DNA from: Gelidibacter sp038243395
GTDB lineage: Bacteria; Bacteroidota; Bacteroidia; Flavobacteriales; Flavobacteriaceae
Assembly (NCBI GenBank): GCA_038243395.1
Contig: JBBSRC010000008.1
Location: 1-64,000 of the forward strand
DNA length: 64,000 nt
Direction: 5' to 3'
Shown here: piece after piece, positions 55,959-64,000 of the stretch
Layout of the letters: every line of letters begins with the position of its first letter
How positions within the stretch are numbered: position 1 is the first letter of the stretch
Notes under the pieces: model-generated
What the model was told of the DNA's origin: nothing
Databases searched by the model: none
What the model saw: only the letters and a program-made list of their open reading frames with translations
Made by a program: the position numbers and the translations under genes

Positions 55959-56966
55959 ATGTCAAAACCCTTAATAAGCATTCTAACACCTTTTAAAAAC
56001 AGCGCACAGTTTTTATCAGAATGTCTGGATTCTATAATAAACCAGACTTATCAAGATTGGGAATTGCTTATAGTGGATGACCACTCTTCAGATAACAGTT
56101 ATGAACTCGTAGCAACATTTGCTCAACAAGATAATCGTATCAAATTATGTAAAAATTCTGGACAGGGCATTATTGATGCTTTAAAAATTGCCTTTTCGTC
56201 CAGTTCGGGGCAATTTATAACACGAATGGATAGCGATGACATAATGACTTCAAATAAGTTGGAAGTCATGGCGAATGCTTTAGTAGCTTATGGAAAAGGG
56301 CATATTGCTCTGGGCTTGGTCAACTATTTTATTGAGGACACACTAGGCGAAGGATATTCCAATTATGCCAAATGGCTTAACGAATTAACCGAAACAGGTG
56401 TTAACTATACCGAAATCTATAAAGAATGTGTTATCCCATCCCCATGTTGGATGGTATATCGTGATGACTTGATTGCCTGTGGTGCTTTTGACAGCAACAC
56501 TTATCCAGAAGACTATGACTTGGCTTTCAGATTTTACAAACAAGGCTTAGAGTGCATTCCATCCAAACATGTACTCCACCATTGGAGAGATTACGCCACA
56601 CGAACTTCAAGAACTGATGAAAATTACGCTGATAATCGTTTTATAAATTTAAAAATGGATTATTTCTTGGAACTTGATCGAGATAACAGTCGGCCATTAG
56701 TCCTTTGGGGCGCCGGTTTCAAGGGAAAATTATGTACGAAACTATTGAAGAAGAACAATATGCCGTTTATATGGATTTGCAATAATCCGAAGAAAATCGG
56801 TAAATATATTTACGGCGTTCAACTGCATGCAACTACAACTTTAAATGCGTTACACCGACCTCAGGTAATTATAACAGTGGCAAATAAAACTTCCCAAAAA
56901 CGAATCACAACCATTTTAGAAGATCATCAATTAATGAAAGCACAAGATTATTTCTTCTTTTGTTAG
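55959..56966 (+). CDS. Family 2 glycosyltransferase with C-terminal extension
   Basis: 335 aa. GT-A domain: SILTPFKNSAQFLSECLDSI (about 6-25), VDDHSSDNSYE (about 39-49), the metal-binding RMDSDDIM (about 90-97) and YPEDYDLAFRFY (about 178-189). An extra C-terminal segment (about 240-335) starts VLWGAGFKGKL, a Rossmann-like GAG motif, and ends in FFFC. It probably adds a sugar to a lipid-linked or protein-bound glycan. It is isolated from the EPS locus by 27 kb. Confidence 0.8.
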   Translation: MSKPLISILTPFKNSAQFLSECLDSIINQTYQDWELLIVDDHSSDNSYELVATFAQQDNRIKLCKNSGQGIIDALKIAFSSSSGQFITRMDSDDIMTSNKLEVMANALVAYGKGHIALGLVNYFIEDTLGEGYSNYAKWLNELTETGVNYTEIYKECVIPSPCWMVYRDDLIACGAFDSNTYPEDYDLAFRFYKQGLECIPSKHVLHHWRDYATRTSRTDENYADNRFINLKMDYFLELDRDNSRPLVLWGAGFKGKLCTKLLKKNNMPFIWICNNPKKIGKYIYGVQLHATTTLNALHRPQVIITVANKTSQKRITTILEDHQLMKAQDYFFFC

Positions 56967-57029
56967 TATTCTCTATTTACAAACGATTAATCTCTCAAAA
57001 CCAGAATTCGCTAATCATCTTGGATTTCT

Positions 57030-57037
57030 TATATTTG
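57030..57037 (+). promoter_or_regulatory. -7 box (TATATTTG) before the BatA-like operon
   Basis: A perfect TAnnTTTG, 36 bases before the start at 57074. Confidence 0.5.
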
Positions 57038-57073
57038 ACCCTCCTGTTCGATCTCTAAAACCATAAAAAAGGA

Positions 57074-58999
57074 ATGCAGTTTAAACACCCCGAAATTCTT
57101 TATGCCCTACTGCTGCTCATTATTCCAATAATTGTTCATTTATTTCAATTACGGCGCTTCGAAAAGGTCGCATTCACAAATGTCCAGTTTCTTAAGAATA
57201 TCACTTTACAAACACGGAAAAGTTCACAGATCAAAAAATGGCTGACCTTATTTACCCGTTTGTTAATTTTAGCGTCCATAATCATCGCTTTCGCACAACC
57301 CTTTCAGGCTAATACTAAAAGTTTTAATACCAAAAGCGAGACGGTAATCTATTTGGACAATTCCTTTAGTATGCAAGCCAAAGGAGCTAATGGAACTTTA
57401 TTAAATACCGCAATTCAAGACTTAATTGAACATGTGGATGAAAATGAAACGCTGCACATTTTTACCAACGATTTTAACTTTCCAAATACAAGCATCAAAG
57501 CCATTAAAAACGATTTGATCCGACTGTCTTATTCTTCAAATCAGTTAGATTATGATGCCGTTGTTTTAAAAGGAAAAAAAGCATTTTCAAAAGACAAAGG
57601 CAGTATCAAAAATCTAATTATGATTTCTGACTTTCAACAAAAAGACGTTGTTTTTGATCTTAAAAAGGATAGTCTTGTTAATTACAGATTGGTACAATTG
57701 CAGTCAAAAAATATAAGTAATGTCAGCATTGATTCATTGTATATTTCTAAAACTAATGTAGAAACCTTAGAGTTAACGATCGATCTAAGCAACCAAGGTA
57801 ATTCAATAGAAGCATTGTCTGTATCATTATTTGAAGATGATCAACTCATGGCCAAAAGTGCCGTAGCGATTGACAATAAAGCTGAAACTATTTTCACGAT
57901 TCCCAGCGATAAACCTTTTAAAGGAAAGATTACAATTGATGACCCTATCTTGCAATATGACAATGCGTTATATTTTAACATAGACGAAAAAAAACATATT
58001 AAAATTTTGGTTATTAATGAGGCAAATGCCGAATTTTTACAAAAACTTTATACCGCTGACGAATTTGATCTGAAGATTATTGATCTTAAGGAATTAAATT
58101 ACAATAACATTATAGATCAGAATCTAATTGTCCTAAATGAGTTAAAAAACATTCCGAATGCTTTGATTACTTCTTTAAAATCCTTTTCAGATGATGGCGG
58201 AAGCATCTTAATCATTCCTTCGAGTGAATCTGAATTAAACACCTATAATCAAGTACTTAATAATTTCTATTTACCCAATTTTTCTTCTAAGACATCATCA
58301 GAAAAGCTAATTACAAAAATCAATTTCTCACATCCTCTGCTGATCAATGTATTCGATAAAAAAGTGGATAATTTCCAATATCCAAAGGTAAATTCGTTTT
58401 ACCATTTATCGCACACGGCTGGTGGAAACATCTTAAGTTTTGAAGATAATGCAGCCTTCTTAACCCAAGCCAATAATGTCTATGCTTTTACGGCAGCTTT
58501 GGATGAAGGGAATTCAAATTTTAAAAACTCGCCCCTAATTGTGCCTGTCCTTTACAATATCGGGAAACAAAGTTTAAAATTACCTCGTTTATATTACACC
58601 GTTGGCACGAAAAACACTATTGACATCAGTACTACTCTGCTTCAAGATGATATTTTAAAACTGAGCAAAGCAGAAACTTCGGTTATACCCATGCAGCAAA
58701 CATACAGTCATATAGTCCAATTAATTACCGATGATTATCCCGAAACAGCAGGAATTTTTGAAGTAAAAAATAAAGATAAGACCATTCAACACCTCAGTTA
58801 TAATTATGACCGAAAAGAAAGTCTGCTTAATTATATGAATCTCTCACAAGTACCAAATAGCATAAAAAACAGTTCTGTCGCTTCTGCCGTTGAGGCCATA
58901 AAAAGTACCACAAATGTGAATGAGCTATGGAAATGGTTTGTTATTTTTGCAATAGCTTTTTTAATTATTGAAATGCTCATCTTAAAATTTCTTAAATGA
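57074..58999 (+). CDS. BatA-domain (TIGR02226-like) membrane protein
   Basis: 641 aa. N-terminal two-helix aerotolerance-like region (about 8-77: HPEILYALLLLIIPIIVHLFQ, then RLLILASIIIAFAQPF), a VWA-like region with LDNSFSMQAKGANG (about 96-109), a beta-rich middle and a C-terminal membrane helix (about 618-638). Related to the Bat family around MoxR ATPases, but no MoxR gene is near. It overlaps the dihydroorotase-like gene by 4 bases. Confidence 0.75.
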   Translation: MQFKHPEILYALLLLIIPIIVHLFQLRRFEKVAFTNVQFLKNITLQTRKSSQIKKWLTLFTRLLILASIIIAFAQPFQANTKSFNTKSETVIYLDNSFSMQAKGANGTLLNTAIQDLIEHVDENETLHIFTNDFNFPNTSIKAIKNDLIRLSYSSNQLDYDAVVLKGKKAFSKDKGSIKNLIMISDFQQKDVVFDLKKDSLVNYRLVQLQSKNISNVSIDSLYISKTNVETLELTIDLSNQGNSIEALSVSLFEDDQLMAKSAVAIDNKAETIFTIPSDKPFKGKITIDDPILQYDNALYFNIDEKKHIKILVINEANAEFLQKLYTADEFDLKIIDLKELNYNNIIDQNLIVLNELKNIPNALITSLKSFSDDGGSILIIPSSESELNTYNQVLNNFYLPNFSSKTSSEKLITKINFSHPLLINVFDKKVDNFQYPKVNSFYHLSHTAGGNILSFEDNAAFLTQANNVYAFTAALDEGNSNFKNSPLIVPVLYNIGKQSLKLPRLYYTVGTKNTIDISTTLLQDDILKLSKAETSVIPMQQTYSHIVQLITDDYPETAGIFEVKNKDKTIQHLSYNYDRKESLLNYMNLSQVPNSIKNSSVASAVEAIKSTTNVNELWKWFVIFAIAFLIIEMLILKFLK

Positions 59000-60249
59000 A
59001 CTTACTGATAAAATCTGCCACTATTGTAGATCCTAAAAGCGACTTCCACAATGAAACCTGCGATATCCTCATAGAAAAAGGTGTCATTACACAAATTTCA
59101 AAGCAGATTAAAAACGATTCCAAAATCAAGGAAATCTCTTTAAACAATTTGCATGTTTCCCAGGGTTGGTTTGATAGCAGTGTGAGTTTTGGAGAACCTG
59201 GCTATGAAGAACGCGAAACAGTTTTAAATGGACTAGAAACAGCAGCACGTTCTGGTTTTACGGATGTTGCTTTAAATTCAAACACAAACCCCGTTATTGA
59301 TAGTTATGCCGACATTTCGTTCTTAAAAAGTAAAGCTCAGGGTAATCCTGTTAATTTATATCCTATTGGTGCGTTGACAAAAAATAGTGAAGGCGAAGAT
59401 TTGGCTGAACTATATGACATGAAAAACGCGGGCGCCATCGCCTATTACGATTACCAAAAACCCATTAAAAATCCGAATTTAATGAAACTGGCATTGCAAT
59501 ACGCCAGTAATTTTGGAGGTTTAATTTATTCTTTTCCGCAAGAATCTAAAATTTCCGGACTGGGTGTCGTGAATGAAAACATTATGAGCACCTCCTTAGG
59601 ACTCAAAGGAAACCCGACCCTTGCTGAAGAATTACAGATTGCTCGCGATTTGTTTTTATTGGAATATACCGATGGGAAATTGCACATTCCAACTATTTCT
59701 TCTGCCAAATCTGTAGAGTTGATTAGAAATGCGAAAGCTAAAAAACTGGATGTCAGTTGTAGTGTAGCAATTCATAATTTGACATTGACAGATGATGTAT
59801 TACCAACTTTTGATACGCGGTTTAAAGTCTTGCCACCATTAAGAACTCAGTCCGATTGTGACGCTCTCATAGATGGCCTCAAAGATGGCACTATCGATAT
59901 GGTAACCAGTGACCACAACCCTATTGATATTGAACACAAAAAAATAGAATTTGATTACGCAATGTATGGCACTATAGGCCTGGAATCCGCGTTTGGTGCT
60001 TTAAACACGGTGTTTACCATAAAGAAAACAATCGATTTATTGACTAGAGGCAAAGAACGATTCGGAATTGAACCAACCATTATTGCAGTTGGTAATCATG
60101 CGAAACTGACCTTGTTCAATCCGAACCAAAATTACACATTCAAGAAGGACATGATTCTTTCTACCTCAAAAAACGCCATCTTTGAAGATTACCAGTTAAA
60201 AGGTAAGGTTTACGGTATTTTTGCCAATGATCAACTGGTTTTAAATTAA
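58996..60249 (+). CDS. Dihydroorotase-like protein with degraded metal site
   Basis: 417 aa amidohydrolase fold. N-terminal beta domain, then FDSSVSFGEPGYEERETV (about 60-77) where active enzymes have an HxH metal pair; here it is Ser-x-Ser. Other ligand regions are also altered (LHIPTISS, AIHNLTLTD), but VTSDHNPI (about 303-310) is kept. Known dihydroorotases close the pyrimidine ring; non-catalytic homologues exist that serve as structural partners of aspartate transcarbamoylase. Overlaps the BatA-like gene by 4 bases. Confidence 0.8.
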   Translation: MNLLIKSATIVDPKSDFHNETCDILIEKGVITQISKQIKNDSKIKEISLNNLHVSQGWFDSSVSFGEPGYEERETVLNGLETAARSGFTDVALNSNTNPVIDSYADISFLKSKAQGNPVNLYPIGALTKNSEGEDLAELYDMKNAGAIAYYDYQKPIKNPNLMKLALQYASNFGGLIYSFPQESKISGLGVVNENIMSTSLGLKGNPTLAEELQIARDLFLLEYTDGKLHIPTISSAKSVELIRNAKAKKLDVSCSVAIHNLTLTDDVLPTFDTRFKVLPPLRTQSDCDALIDGLKDGTIDMVTSDHNPIDIEHKKIEFDYAMYGTIGLESAFGALNTVFTIKKTIDLLTRGKERFGIEPTIIAVGNHAKLTLFNPNQNYTFKKDMILSTSKNAIFEDYQLKGKVYGIFANDQLVLN

Positions 60250-60250
60250 T

Positions 60251-60577
60251 ATGCAGGACTCCACGATTAAACAAGGTAAGAAATTGGCCATCATTAGTTA
60301 TATAACTTTTGTAGGACTAATTATAGCCATCATCATGAATCTAGAAAAACGAAATCCTTTTACTTTATTCCACATTAGACAGATGTTTGGTTTGATGATC
60401 ATGCTGATTTTTTCAAATTTGGTTGAACAACATGTCAACAGTCTTTTAGGAACTGCCTTTTGGATCATATCGTTTGCAGGATGGATATTAGCGATTTATT
60501 CTGCTATAAAGGAATCATATAAACCCATTCCCGTTTTTGGCGAAAAATTCCAAGAATGGTTTAAAAATATAAATTAG
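60251..60577 (+). CDS. Small membrane protein
   Basis: 108 aa. About three membrane helices (about 12-28, 45-59, 64-85), with RNPFTLFHIRQMFGL and a tail YKPIPVFGEKFQEWF, a layout resembling the DUF4870-like small membrane proteins. Begins 1 base after the preceding stop, so it belongs to the same operon. Function unknown. Confidence 0.7.
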   Translation: MQDSTIKQGKKLAIISYITFVGLIIAIIMNLEKRNPFTLFHIRQMFGLMIMLIFSNLVEQHVNSLLGTAFWIISFAGWILAIYSAIKESYKPIPVFGEKFQEWFKNIN

Positions 60578-60579
60578 TA

Positions 60580-61236
60580 ATGTCTGAACTTTCTTTACAT
60601 CATATCACAAGACCTTCAAGTTTAAAGGAAAATGCCCCTGCACTCATAATGTTCCATGGTTATGGAAGCGATGAAAATGATCTTTTCGGCTTTGCTTCTG
60701 AATTGCCAGAGGAATTATTCATTATTTCAGCAAGAGCACCCTACCCAATGCAACCCTATGGAAATGCTTGGTATGCCATTAATTTTGATGCAGAAATGAA
60801 TAAGTGGAATGACAATGAACAAGCTTTAAAATCACGAGACCTGATTGCTAAATTTATTGATGAAGTCAAAGAAACTTATGCCATTAATAAAGATAACGTA
60901 TCGCTTTTAGGCTTTAGTCAAGGCACAATTTTGTGTTATGCTGTGGCATTAACCTATCCCGAAAAAGTTAAAAACATCATTGCGTTAAGCGGTTATATCA
61001 GCCCTGAAATGCTTCCAGACGATCTCGAAACCAAAGACTATTCTCGCTTGGCTTTTTATTCTTCACATGGCAGTGTAGATCAGGTTATTCCTGTAGAATG
61101 GGCAAGAAAAGTACCGCAGTTTTTAAATGGATTATTCATTAAAAACACCTACAAAGAATTCCCTACGGGACACGGCGTTGCACCCGAAAATTTTTATGAA
61201 TTTAGAAGTTGGTTGAGTAAGCGATTGGAGAAGTAA
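60580..61236 (+). CDS. Alpha/beta hydrolase (phospholipase/carboxylesterase family)
   Basis: 218 aa. Serine hydrolase: oxyanion region MFHGYGSDENDLFGFA (about 24-39), nucleophile GFSQGT (about 110-115), Asp region SHGSVDQVIPVEWA and the His in PTGHGVAPE (about 197-205). Cytoplasmic; probably hydrolyses short esters or lysophospholipids. Starts 2 bases after the membrane protein gene. Confidence 0.88.
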   Translation: MSELSLHHITRPSSLKENAPALIMFHGYGSDENDLFGFASELPEELFIISARAPYPMQPYGNAWYAINFDAEMNKWNDNEQALKSRDLIAKFIDEVKETYAINKDNVSLLGFSQGTILCYAVALTYPEKVKNIIALSGYISPEMLPDDLETKDYSRLAFYSSHGSVDQVIPVEWARKVPQFLNGLFIKNTYKEFPTGHGVAPENFYEFRSWLSKRLEK

Positions 61237-61645
61237 AACTTCGAATTACTATTTAAAATTCAAAAGTTTCTGTTTTAATTTGAGGAGTTTGGAAGTTTAG
61301 GAGATGAACAGTTTAGGTGTTAAGGTGTTAAGGTGTTTAGGAGTTTAGTTTTATACTTGAAAATAATCTGTGTTATGTGCTCAAAACAGGAGTCAACTGT
61401 CCGTTTTTTCAATTTAAAGTGTGGCATTTGATTCTCAAATTGAATTTTTTATAAAAGCATAAAATTATGACTCTGCGAAAATCCTTACTATCTGATCGCC
61501 GTCATCCAGATCTGACAGAAAATAAATCTCTAGTTTGAATCGCGTGTTGGGAATTCGAAACTCTTCAATAGCTGACTCTCGTCTTCAACTTCAACTTCAA
61601 CTTCAGTTTCAATTTCAACTTCAAATTCAATTTCAATTCCACTCC
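61237..61645. repeat. Low-complexity intergenic repeats
   Basis: Two simple-repeat patches: an AGGTGTTAA-type 9-mer array (about 61312-61348) and a hexamer array of CTTCAA/TTTCAA units (about 61582-61639) ending just 3' of the next gene on the minus strand. The rest holds no gene. Confidence 0.7.
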
Positions 61646-61846
61646 CTACTCCACCTCAAGCTGGTTCCTCAACTCGGTCAATTCCTTATTTAATTGATTT
61701 ATAGAATCTTTCAGGACCTTCTCTCTTTCTATATGTTTCGTCATTTTCACTTGATAAGATTCAAAGATGTTCTTTGAATTCACATATTGAAATACGATTA
61801 GCAAAAACGCAAAGACAAATGCGTACATGAAGAGTTTTCCTTTCAT
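61646..61846 (-). CDS. Short membrane-anchored coiled-coil protein
   Basis: 66 aa. One N-terminal membrane helix (about 5-21, LFMYAFVFAFLLIVFQY) followed by a coiled coil (about 35-64, ending NQLEVE). Shape like small FtsL/FtsB-type proteins, but no specific family. 6 bases after the upstream MBL hydrolase gene, so co-transcribed. Confidence 0.7.
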   Translation of the reverse strand: MKGKLFMYAFVFAFLLIVFQYVNSKNIFESYQVKMTKHIEREKVLKDSINQLNKELTELRNQLEVE

Positions 61847-61852
61847 AATATT

Positions 61853-62614
61853 TTAAATGTTTATTACTAAATTATCATACGCCAAAAAGACATTTTCAGG
61901 AAGCTTCTTTTCCACTTCCTCATGAAATCCTAGCATATGGCTGATATGCGTCAAATATGCACGTTCTGGTTTTACTTGATTGATCAGTTCAAGTGCCTCT
62001 TTGAGATTGAAATGCGAAACATGCTCTGTTTCTCTTAATGCATTCACTACAAGCACTTTTACGCCTTTCAATTTTTTAATTTCAGAATTTTTAATCGTTT
62101 TCATATCTGTTAAATAGGCAAACTCCCCAAATCTGAAACCAAAAACTTGTAATTTATAGTGCAACCCATTGATAGGTATGACTTCCAATTTCCCTAGTCT
62201 AAAAGGTTTGTTTTCAATTATAATAGGCATTACCCCAGGAGCTCCTGCATATTTATTTTCGGTTTCGAAGATATAATCAAATCGCTGCTTAAGGGCTTTT
62301 AAAACCCGCCGATGGGCATAGATAGGAATATCGCCCTGCTTAAAATAAAACGGCCTAATATCATCCAACCCAGCGGTGTGATCAGAATGTTCATGAGTAA
62401 AAACAACGCCATCTAGTTTGGTGCATTTGGCACGAAGCATCTGCTGCCTAAAATCTGGACCACAATCTACAACATAAGTATAATCATTCCATTCTACCAA
62501 GACTGAAACGCGAAGGCGTTTATCTCTTGAATCCTCACTTAAACATACGGGATGAGTGCTTCCTATGACTGGAATTCCTTGAGATGTACCTGTTCCTAAA
62601 AATGTGATTTTCAA
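61853..62614 (-). CDS. MBL-fold metallo-hydrolase (PhnP-like)
   Basis: 253 aa. Metal site HEHSDHTAGLDD (about 74-85), GTGTSQGIPVIG at the N-terminus, DCGPDFR (about 50-56), YLTDMKT, and THISHMLGFHEE near the C-terminus. Similar to the PhnP-type phosphodiesterase branch of the metallo-beta-lactamase fold. Substrate unknown. Confidence 0.87.
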   Translation of the reverse strand: MKITFLGTGTSQGIPVIGSTHPVCLSEDSRDKRLRVSVLVEWNDYTYVVDCGPDFRQQMLRAKCTKLDGVVFTHEHSDHTAGLDDIRPFYFKQGDIPIYAHRRVLKALKQRFDYIFETENKYAGAPGVMPIIIENKPFRLGKLEVIPINGLHYKLQVFGFRFGEFAYLTDMKTIKNSEIKKLKGVKVLVVNALRETEHVSHFNLKEALELINQVKPERAYLTHISHMLGFHEEVEKKLPENVFLAYDNLVINI

Positions 62615-62631
62615 AGGTGTCTTGTTTAGAA

Positions 62632-62639
62632 CAAAAGTA
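62632..62639 (-). promoter_or_regulatory. -7 box (TACTTTTG) for the MBL-hydrolase gene
   Basis: Plus strand CAAAAGTA reads TACTTTTG on the minus strand, 18 bases upstream of the start. Confidence 0.5.
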
Positions 62640-62671
62640 GGTTTAATTTTTTGTTTGAGATAGCAATTAGG

Positions 62672-62679
62672 TACCTTTG
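62672..62679 (+). promoter_or_regulatory. -7 box (TACCTTTG) for the 62705 gene
   Basis: Perfect TAnnTTTG with TTG at 62651-62653, an 18-base spacer, 26 bases before the ATG. Confidence 0.6.
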
Positions 62680-62704
62680 TCGATTACAAAACTCAATCTA
62701 CAAC

Positions 62705-64000
62705 ATGGAGATTACCTTAAAAGGCGACAGAGAATTTGAAGAAATTCCGTCATTAAAGACTAAAGCTCTTCGTATTAATCTTAACGAGAATATTTACGGA
62801 ACCTTTGCTGAAATTGGTGCTGGTCAAGAGACTGTAAGACAGTTTTTTAGGGCTGGCGGAAGTTCAGGAACTATCGCTAAGGCCATGTCTGCATATGACA
62901 AAGATTTTAGTGATGCCATTTATGGCATTGAAGAAGATGGTCGCTATGTGACCGAAGCACGTTTACGAAAAATGTTGTCTCATGAAATCAACTTAATTGA
63001 AGAACGGCTTTCAAGAGATAAGCATCCCAATAAAATGTTTTTTTCTTATGCTAATACAGTAACCACGATTGATTTTGCAAAGCAATATAAAGGCCATGGT
63101 TGGGTAGGCATTAGATATCAAATCGATCATGAAAAACCTTATAACGAAATTATTCTTCATTTGCGTTTTAGGGAAAATGATGCACGTTTACAACAAGAAA
63201 CACTTGGCATTTTAGGAACCAATCTTATCTATGGTGCTTATTACAAATATAATGAGCCTAAAAAGCTTTTACGTTATTTATATGATCATTTAGATCAGGA
63301 TCAAATTGAAATTGATACAATTAACTTTTCAGGACCCATATTTGAAAACGTTGACAATCGTTTGATGAGTTTGCAACTGGTTAAAAACAACATGACCGAT
63401 GCTGTTATGTTTGCGCCTGATGGGAATAATGTGCTCCCTGCAAAAATACTTTATAAGAAAAACATTTTGGCTTTACGCGGCAGTTTCAGACCGGTAACCA
63501 AGGTAAATATTGACATGTTTGAGAAATCCTATGACATGTTTATCAAAGAAAACAAGGTGGATCCTGAAAATACCCAAGTTGTTTTTGAGATCACACTCTC
63601 CAATTTAAGGGCTGAAGGCGAAATTGATGAGCAGGATTTTATGGACAGAGCAAAACTGCTTTGTTCTTTGGGGCATACCGTTTTAATTTCCAATTTTCAG
63701 GAGTATTATAAACTGGTCGAATATTTCTCCCAATATTCTAAAAACAGAATGGGATTGTCGATGGGTGTCAATAATTTAGTGGATATTTTTGATGAAAAAT
63801 ATTACCGCCATTTAAGCGGTGGCATTTTGGAAGCTTTTGGAAAATTGTTTTTTAAGAATTTACGAGTGTATCTGTATCCTATGGTTAACGAGAGTGGTTC
63901 TTTGACCGACAGCGAGAATTTAAAAGTACATCCACGTATGAAGGAATTATATAAATTCTTTAAGTACAACGGAAAAGTAGTGGATATTACAGATTACGAT
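62705..64000 (+). CDS. Conserved uncharacterised protein, 3' end beyond window
   Basis: At least 432 codons without a stop, running off the window edge. Begins MEITLKGDREFEEIPSLKTK and has a repeated GAGQETVRQFFRAGG-type segment (about 38-52) and FSGPIFENVDNRLMSLQLV near residue 216. No signal peptide or membrane segment. Similar flavobacterial proteins are, from memory, labelled TonB-dependent receptor or nicotinate-nucleotide adenylyltransferase, but none of the motifs of those families is visible, so the function is unknown. Confidence 0.8.
   Translation, partial: MEITLKGDREFEEIPSLKTKALRINLNENIYGTFAEIGAGQETVRQFFRAGGSSGTIAKAMSAYDKDFSDAIYGIEEDGRYVTEARLRKMLSHEINLIEERLSRDKHPNKMFFSYANTVTTIDFAKQYKGHGWVGIRYQIDHEKPYNEIILHLRFRENDARLQQETLGILGTNLIYGAYYKYNEPKKLLRYLYDHLDQDQIEIDTINFSGPIFENVDNRLMSLQLVKNNMTDAVMFAPDGNNVLPAKILYKKNILALRGSFRPVTKVNIDMFEKSYDMFIKENKVDPENTQVVFEITLSNLRAEGEIDEQDFMDRAKLLCSLGHTVLISNFQEYYKLVEYFSQYSKNRMGLSMGVNNLVDIFDEKYYRHLSGGILEAFGKLFFKNLRVYLYPMVNESGSLTDSENLKVHPRMKELYKFFKYNGKVVDITDYD

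Noticed and set aside
61582..61639. CRISPR array
   Set aside because: The repeat unit is a 6-base simple sequence with no spacers.

Overview
The window looks like chromosome of a marine-type member of the Flavobacteriaceae (Bacteroidota). The evidence is low GC content, repeated promoter -7 boxes of the TAnnTTTG type, a secreted protein with a type IX secretion (T9SS) C-terminal signal, a TonB-dependent receptor, a BatA-type protein, and small families typical of that group. No tRNA, rRNA, CRISPR array, intact mobile element or replication origin was seen.

Layout. (1) 1-2270: decayed insertion sequences, one IS1595/ISXO2-like fragment and one IS256-like (mutator) transposase with several stops. 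(2) 2271-28958: a large exopolysaccharide (EPS)/capsule locus. A secreted PL1-type polysaccharide lyase with a T9SS tail (minus strand) comes first. It is followed by a plus-strand block with a MurJ-family flippase (Wzx role), a glycosyltransferase, a Wzy-like polymerase, two more glycosyltransferases, a glutamine-dependent amidotransferase (asparagine synthetase family), a CapM/PglA-type glycosyltransferase and a PglC-type priming transferase. Modification genes come next: a CapK-like adenylate-forming enzyme, an MBOAT/SGNH acyltransferase pair, and an ATP-grasp/HAD pair. The block ends with an aminotransferase, a PglF/WbpM-type nucleotide-sugar dehydratase, a Wza-type export lipoprotein and a Wzc-type BY-kinase, then a strong bidirectional terminator. 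Together these describe a Wzx/Wzy-dependent polymer probably started on a 4-amino-6-deoxy sugar and decorated with acyl and amide groups.

(3) 28996-47200: housekeeping genes. These are proline dehydrogenase, aroB, an Lrp regulator, an M14 carboxypeptidase divergent from an XRE-family regulator with shared palindromic boxes, a small lipoprotein, the parE-membrane protein-parC operon, ychF, a ferredoxin, a LuxC-like acyl-CoA reductase, serC-serA and small conserved proteins. (4) 47224-52739: a small membrane protein, a small His/Cys-rich protein with a ZnuD-like TonB receptor carrying a His/Asp loop (probable metal uptake), folE, a lolD-like ATPase and two tiny minus-strand ORFs. (5) 52933-64000: a TIGR02757 protein, an S10 serine carboxypeptidase, a family-2 glycosyltransferase, a BatA-like protein, a dihydroorotase-like protein whose metal ligands are missing, a small membrane protein, an esterase, an MBL-fold hydrolase, and a conserved uncharacterised protein running off the window end.

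No obviously new defence or mobile system was found. The most interesting signals are the shared TTACA-TT-TGTAA boxes between the XRE regulator and the carboxypeptidase, tandem hairpin repeats in front of the TonB receptor, the membrane protein between the topoisomerase IV genes, the degenerate dihydroorotase, and the lyase and modification genes of the EPS locus. Four genes can only start at TTG, and three annotated starts were moved inward (32435-33601, 34367-34759, 40795-41889).
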